Shown here: positions 60,553-64,000 of the stretch, in pieces
Layout of the letters: each line of letters starts with the position of its first letter
Position numbering within the stretch: the first letter of the stretch is position 1
DNA from: Deltaproteobacteria bacterium
Lineage (GTDB): Bacteria > Myxococcota_A > UBA9160 > SZUA-336
Length of the DNA: 64,000 nt
Assembly: GCA_029261895.1 (NCBI GenBank)
Contig: JAJDAK010000047.1
Span: 1-64,000, forward strand
Reading direction: 5' to 3'
The notes under the pieces: model-generated
Database searches by the model: none
The model's input: only the letters and a program-made list of their open reading frames with translations
Told to the model about the DNA's origin: nothing
Translations under genes and position numbers: made by a program

Positions 60553-61959
60553 GTGCAACGACGTATCTACGGAGTCGAAACCGAATACGGAATTATTTTT
60601 ACGCCGGAGGGTCGTAAGACACTGCCGGTGGAGAAGGCGATTCGGTTTTTGTTTGAGAAGCTCATCACCACTGAGCATTTCTTGAACGTATTTCTGGAGA
60701 ACGGCGCACGTTTTTATCAGGACACGGGCTGCCATCCCGAGTATGCGACGCCTGAATGCGCGAGCCCTCGTGATCTCGTCATTTATGACCGTGCTGGCGA
60801 GCGCATCCTCGAAGACCTCCAACACTACGCGGAAGAGAAAATTCGCGAAGAACGTGTTGCGGGAAAACTGAGCATCTTCAAGAACAATACTGACTTCGTT
60901 GGAAACAGCTACGGTTGCCACGAGAACTATCTCGTTGATCGCGACGTCGATTTCTACTACCTCGCAGAACAGCTGATTCCGTTTCTAGTGACCCGACAGA
61001 TCTATGCAGGTGCGGGCAAGGTATTTCAGACGCAGGAAGGTATTCACTACTGCGTAAGCCAGCGCGCTCAACATATCTACCAGAAGATCTCAGGCACGAC
61101 GACGAATGATCGATCGATCATCAATACGCGTGATGAGCCGCACGCAGATCGCGAGAAGTACCGTCGTCTTCACGTGATCGTCGGCGACTCAAACATGTCC
61201 GAGTACACGAATTTTCTGAAACTTTCGACATGCGCAATTGTGCTCCAGATGATCGAAGACAACTTCATCAACAAAGATTTCACGCTGCGACATCCGGTGA
61301 AGGCCATCAAGGACATTTCGTACGACACAACGTGTAAGCGGAAACTACGCCTTGAGAACGGCCGTGAGTATTCACCTATTGAGATTCAACGCGAGTACTG
61401 CGAGATGGCTAAGCGTTATATCGAGCAGTACCCCGTGAGTGATCAGCTGAAAGAGGGTGTCGAGAAGTGGGAGCACGTGCTGGATTGTCTCGATGACGAT
61501 CCAGATCGACTTGATACGAAGATCGACTGGGTGATCAAGCGCAAGCTACTCCGCAGCTACATTCAGAAGCACAACATCTCATGGCACGACCCGCGTGTTT
61601 TCATGATCGACCTCCAGTACCATGATATTCGTACGGATCGCGGATTCTTTTACTTGCTCGAACGCAAAGGTCAGGCGGAGCGACTCTTCACCGATGCTGA
61701 GATCGAAAAGGCGAAAACTGAGCCACCGCAGGACACGCGCGCGCGAATGCGTGGTGACTTTATTAAGTTGGCTCGACAGAACAACATCCAATACGACCTC
61801 GATTGGTCGAATATTCGATTAGGCAATTTGCTGAATGTTCGCGTGATTTGTAATAACCCATTTGAGACGGACACTGAAAAGGTGACCGAACTCGTACGCA
61901 CAATTCAGCGTACGAACCTGCGACGCACCTCCTTGTCCAAGCTCGTCATCCAGAGCTAG
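60553..61959 (+). CDS. pafA: Pup-protein ligase
   Basis: The GTG start at 60553 is close after prcA and gives 468 residues. It has GVETEYG (Glu9, Glu11), RFYQDTGCHPEYATPEC (catalytic Asp57), FKNNTDFVGNSYGCHENYLV and INTRDEPHADREKYRRLHVI. The Dop loop is missing, so this is the ligase. It joins the terminal glutamate of Pup to substrate lysines using ATP. It closes the arc-dop-pup-prcB-prcA-pafA cluster. Confidence 0.95.
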   Translation: MQRRIYGVETEYGIIFTPEGRKTLPVEKAIRFLFEKLITTEHFLNVFLENGARFYQDTGCHPEYATPECASPRDLVIYDRAGERILEDLQHYAEEKIREERVAGKLSIFKNNTDFVGNSYGCHENYLVDRDVDFYYLAEQLIPFLVTRQIYAGAGKVFQTQEGIHYCVSQRAQHIYQKISGTTTNDRSIINTRDEPHADREKYRRLHVIVGDSNMSEYTNFLKLSTCAIVLQMIEDNFINKDFTLRHPVKAIKDISYDTTCKRKLRLENGREYSPIEIQREYCEMAKRYIEQYPVSDQLKEGVEKWEHVLDCLDDDPDRLDTKIDWVIKRKLLRSYIQKHNISWHDPRVFMIDLQYHDIRTDRGFFYLLERKGQAERLFTDAEIEKAKTEPPQDTRARMRGDFIKLARQNNIQYDLDWSNIRLGNLLNVRVICNNPFETDTEKVTELVRTIQRTNLRRTSLSKLVIQS

Positions 61960-61965
61960 GCTCGT

Positions 61966-62310
61966 ATGAGTGACGGCGAACGACGATTACATGCCGTTTC
62001 TTCCGCTCCGGAAGAGCCTCTTGCGTCTCAAGGTGACGGCGATGACCAGCAGCGCAAATGGGTGATCACAACCGCTGCGCTCGCCGTACTGCTTTTTGTC
62101 GCGTTGGGTTCGCTCGCCTATGTGGCACAGGAGCGCGGAGAACTACACAGACAGCTTCTTGAAACCGAGCGCCAAAATCAGGCTCTCCGGGAAGTCCTTA
62201 TTGAGCGCGATTCGTCGCTCAAAGCCCACCGCGAACGTCTTGACGACGTTCGCGGCCACGTGGGGCAGCTCAACGAGCTTCTCAACACGCCGGTCGACGC
62301 TGCGCCCTAA
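61966..62310 (+). CDS. Small membrane-anchored coiled-coil protein, unknown
   Basis: The 114-residue protein has a cytoplasmic tail, one membrane helix (TAALAVLLFVALGSLAYVA) and a coiled coil (ERGELHRQLLETERQNQALR and onward). No family is recognised. It begins seven bases after pafA, so it is probably co-transcribed with the proteasome genes, and lies 78 bases before mreB. A link to either system is speculative. Confidence 0.6.
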   Translation: MSDGERRLHAVSSAPEEPLASQGDGDDQQRKWVITTAALAVLLFVALGSLAYVAQERGELHRQLLETERQNQALREVLIERDSSLKAHRERLDDVRGHVGQLNELLNTPVDAAP

Positions 62311-62388
62311 GCCTTTCCCTTCAGTCCCAAGCCGAGTTGCCGATGAAGGAGATGGTTCTCTGTCCATTTAAGACGACGTGGGGCACTC

Positions 62389-63426
62389 ATGGTCTTCAGT
62401 TGGTTTGCGGGACTCCTGTCCAACGACCTTGCTATTGATTTAGGAACTGCGAATACGCTTGTATACGCGCGTGGTCGCGGCATTATTTGCAGCGAACCCT
62501 CTGTAGTCGCTGTCGCCGAAGGGCCGAACGGCACACGGAAGGTGCTCGCCGTTGGAAGCGAAGCCAAGGAAATGGTTGGCCGGACACCCGGTAGCATCAA
62601 GGCTATTCGTCCGATCAAAGACGGCGTTATTGCTGACTTTGACGTCACTGAAGCAATGCTGCGCTATTTCATTCAGAAGGCACACAACCGGCGCCGGCTG
62701 GTCCGGCCGCGAATTGTCATCTGCGTACCGCCCTGCATCACTTCGGTCGAGAAGCGCGCGGTTCGCGAGTCCGCGATCTCAGCGGGCGCACGTGAAGTCT
62801 ATCTGATCGAAGAACCCATGGCGGCCGCCCTCGGCGCGAATTTATCCGTCACTGAGCCGACCGGAAACATGGTCATCGACATCGGTGGCGGCACGACTGA
62901 CGTCGCGGTGATTTCACTCGCGGGAATCGTAACCTCGAGCTCTGTTCGTGTTGGCGGCGACAAACTCGATGAAGCCATCATCAACTTTGTGAAGCGCAAA
63001 CACAATCTACTGATTGGTGAGCGCACAGCTGAGATCATCAAGATTACCATCGGTACGGTCATGAGCAAGGGTGAACCGAAGACGATGGAGATCAAGGGCC
63101 GCGACCTCGTCGCCGGAATTCCCAAGATGATCGTGATGTCGAGCGACGAAGTACGCGAGGCGCTGGCTGAACCCATCCACCAGATTGTCGAAACGGTATT
63201 GCAGACACTCGAGCGTACACCGCCCGAGCTTGCGTCCGATATTGTCGACAGAGGCATCGTGCTCGTAGGCGGTGGGGCGTTGCTCCGCGACTTCGATCAG
63301 TTACTGCGCGAGGAAACGAAATTGCCAATCGTGCAGGGTGAAGATCCATTTACTGCTGTCGTGTCGGGCGCCGGAAAAGCGCTCGACTCGCTGGATCTGC
63401 TACGCAACGTCGCAATGCCCGACTAG
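62389..63426 (+). CDS. mreB: Rod-shape-determining actin homologue MreB
   Basis: The 345-residue protein is a canonical MreB: LAIDLGTANTLVYARGRGI (phosphate 1), SVEKRAVRESA, VIDIGGGTTDVAVISL (phosphate 2) and LVGGGALL (adenosine). MreB filaments guide lateral cell-wall synthesis, so the cell is probably rod-shaped. mreC is not next to it; a small convergent lipoprotein gene follows. A weak GAGAG/CTCTC stem lies just after the stop. Confidence 0.95.
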   Translation: MVFSWFAGLLSNDLAIDLGTANTLVYARGRGIICSEPSVVAVAEGPNGTRKVLAVGSEAKEMVGRTPGSIKAIRPIKDGVIADFDVTEAMLRYFIQKAHNRRRLVRPRIVICVPPCITSVEKRAVRESAISAGAREVYLIEEPMAAALGANLSVTEPTGNMVIDIGGGTTDVAVISLAGIVTSSSVRVGGDKLDEAIINFVKRKHNLLIGERTAEIIKITIGTVMSKGEPKTMEIKGRDLVAGIPKMIVMSSDEVREALAEPIHQIVETVLQTLERTPPELASDIVDRGIVLVGGGALLRDFDQLLREETKLPIVQGEDPFTAVVSGAGKALDSLDLLRNVAMPD

Positions 63427-63466
63427 GGAGATATTCCAGAGAGCACACTCTCGGGATCTTGTTCGT

Positions 63467-63784
63467 TTAATTCGATTGCTCCGCAGCGCATTTAGCAGGC
63501 GCATGTGTCATAAACATGCCAGCCTGCATCACTTCGGTCATGTCCATTTCTCCGCGTAGCTCGGTTGCGATCGCCGTGTCCTGAGTGAGCGATGCCACAA
63601 GAAACGCGTACGCGTTTTCTGATAGCTCTTCCGAAGCCTTCTTTGCCACGCAATCACAAATGCTTTTGTCCAGATTGCTCGTTTCTACGCACGCGTTCAC
63701 AAGCGCGCTGTTGTTTGAACTGCCGCTGCACGCGGGAATGCAGAATAGGCAAAATAGTGCTGAGAGTGCGGTCGAATAGCGCAT
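63467..63784 (-). CDS. Small cysteine-containing lipoprotein
   Basis: The 105-residue protein has a signal peptide ending in a lipobox (FCIPACSG, Cys19). The mature part has the cysteine pattern NACVETSNLDKSICDCVAKK and a final AKCAAEQ, suggesting two disulfides. It resembles small periplasmic helical proteins of unknown function. It is convergent with mreB and alone in its transcript as far as can be seen. Confidence 0.65.
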   Translation of the reverse strand: MRYSTALSALFCLFCIPACSGSSNNSALVNACVETSNLDKSICDCVAKKASEELSENAYAFLVASLTQDTAIATELRGEMDMTEVMQAGMFMTHAPAKCAAEQSN

Positions 63785-63834
63785 GTAAAAAACTCCTGTC
63801 GGATTGCGTTGACCCTAGCCTATCAGGACGAGAA

Positions 63835-64000
63835 CTATTTCAATAGCGAAAGCCAGAGCCGCAACAAATGTCGCTTGTCTTTCGCTGCCTCGTGGTCTTG
63901 GTACGCGGTTCTTGCGTGTAGAATCGAATGGTTCGATAGCCATTGGATCTCACCGGGCTCCAGGTCCATTTCGAGGTAGAACGACGGATCCAATGCAATT
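63835..64000 (-). CDS. C-terminal fragment of a TauD/TfdA-type dioxygenase, cut by the window edge
   Basis: The minus-strand frame is open from 64000 to a TAG at 63837-63835, giving 54 complete codons. It reads FYLEMDLEPGEIQWLSNHSI, then LHARTAYQDHEAA and RHLLRLWLSLL. This is the C-terminal part of Fe(II)/2-oxoglutarate TauD-like dioxygenases, with the distal metal His and the oxoglutarate-binding Arg. The rest of the gene lies outside the window, so the substrate cannot be judged. Confidence 0.78.
   Translation of the reverse strand, partial: IALDPSFYLEMDLEPGEIQWLSNHSILHARTAYQDHEAAKDKRHLLRLWLSLLK

Noticed and set aside
1..64000. CRISPR arrays, insertion sequences or integrase-linked islands
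   Set aside because: No regularly spaced repeats, transposase or integrase genes were found.

Overview
The window is moderately GC-rich, gene-dense bacterial DNA with no rRNA or tRNA genes, insertion sequences or CRISPR arrays that I can see. Genes are packed into short operons in which stop and start codons often overlap as ATGA or TTGA. The organism is Gram-negative with an outer membrane: LolA, prolipoprotein diacylglyceryl transferase, several lipobox proteins, a predicted beta-barrel, UppP and MreB are all present. It also carries a complete Pup-proteasome operon, an F420-type NADP oxidoreductase, an EgtD-type histidine methyltransferase, a B12-dependent ribonucleotide reductase and a small PilZ protein of a type common in myxobacteria. 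This mix suggests a deltaproteobacterial, Myxococcota-like or related lineage. That placement is inference; no taxonomic marker gene is present.

Layout. 1-6543: end of an upstream gene, then a six-gene operon (amidohydrolase lipoprotein, a partner that has lost its metal ligands, glutamine-synthetase-like ligase, PuuD-like hydrolase, SDR, RsgA). 6579-7706: a miniature secreted Rhs protein with an unrecognised C-terminal domain. 7703-14904: MFS transporter and hydrolase, MBL-fold hydrolase, EgtD, EttA, YciI-like protein and an outer-membrane protein ending in a strong UUCG terminator. 14936-20050 (minus): an arginine-succinyltransferase-type catabolic operon in which AstB and AstE appear to be replaced by unrelated enzymes. 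20095-25712: F420/NADP oxidoreductase, ArsC/LMW phosphatase, a glycine-betaine-type ABC transporter with fused binding protein and permease, and a convergent MMPL exporter. 25713-29294: a 500-base structured leader, NrdJ and a small calcium-repeat lipoprotein. 29306-32902: a pyruvate kinase/ATP-sulfurylase-like fusion divergent from a TPR-sulfotransferase frame broken by one in-frame TAG. 32971-37124: SDR, half-length racemase-like protein, YtcJ-type amidohydrolase, thioesterase and GST. 37137-40162 (minus): MFS transporter and ETF-ubiquinone oxidoreductase. 40262-49250: an unknown protein, Lgt, CCA-adding enzyme or poly(A) polymerase, patatin and histidine kinase on minus; transglycosylase, lipase, MoaC and a secreted unknown on plus; then an ArsR repressor. 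49336-54930: RadC, PilZ protein, palindrome cluster, SSB, UppP, FtsK and LolA. 55480-61959: arc-dop-pup-prcB-prcA-pafA. 61966-64000: membrane coiled-coil protein, MreB, a lipoprotein and the end of a TauD-like dioxygenase.

How the parts work together. The proteasome operon is self-contained: PafA attaches Pup, Arc unfolds tagged proteins into the PrcA/PrcB chamber, and Dop removes Pup. Its Pup already ends in Glu, so it needs no prior deamidation. The arginine cluster encodes the first step (AstA), the semialdehyde dehydrogenase (AstD) and two candidate non-orthologous replacements; only the aminotransferase is missing locally. The pyruvate-kinase/sulfurylase-like fusion beside a sulfotransferase points to sulfate-activation-related chemistry, but the fusion's sulfurylase motifs are degenerate. 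The strongest candidates for something undescribed are this fusion with its TAG-broken neighbour, the modified arginine pathway, the miniature Rhs protein and the nrdJ leader.
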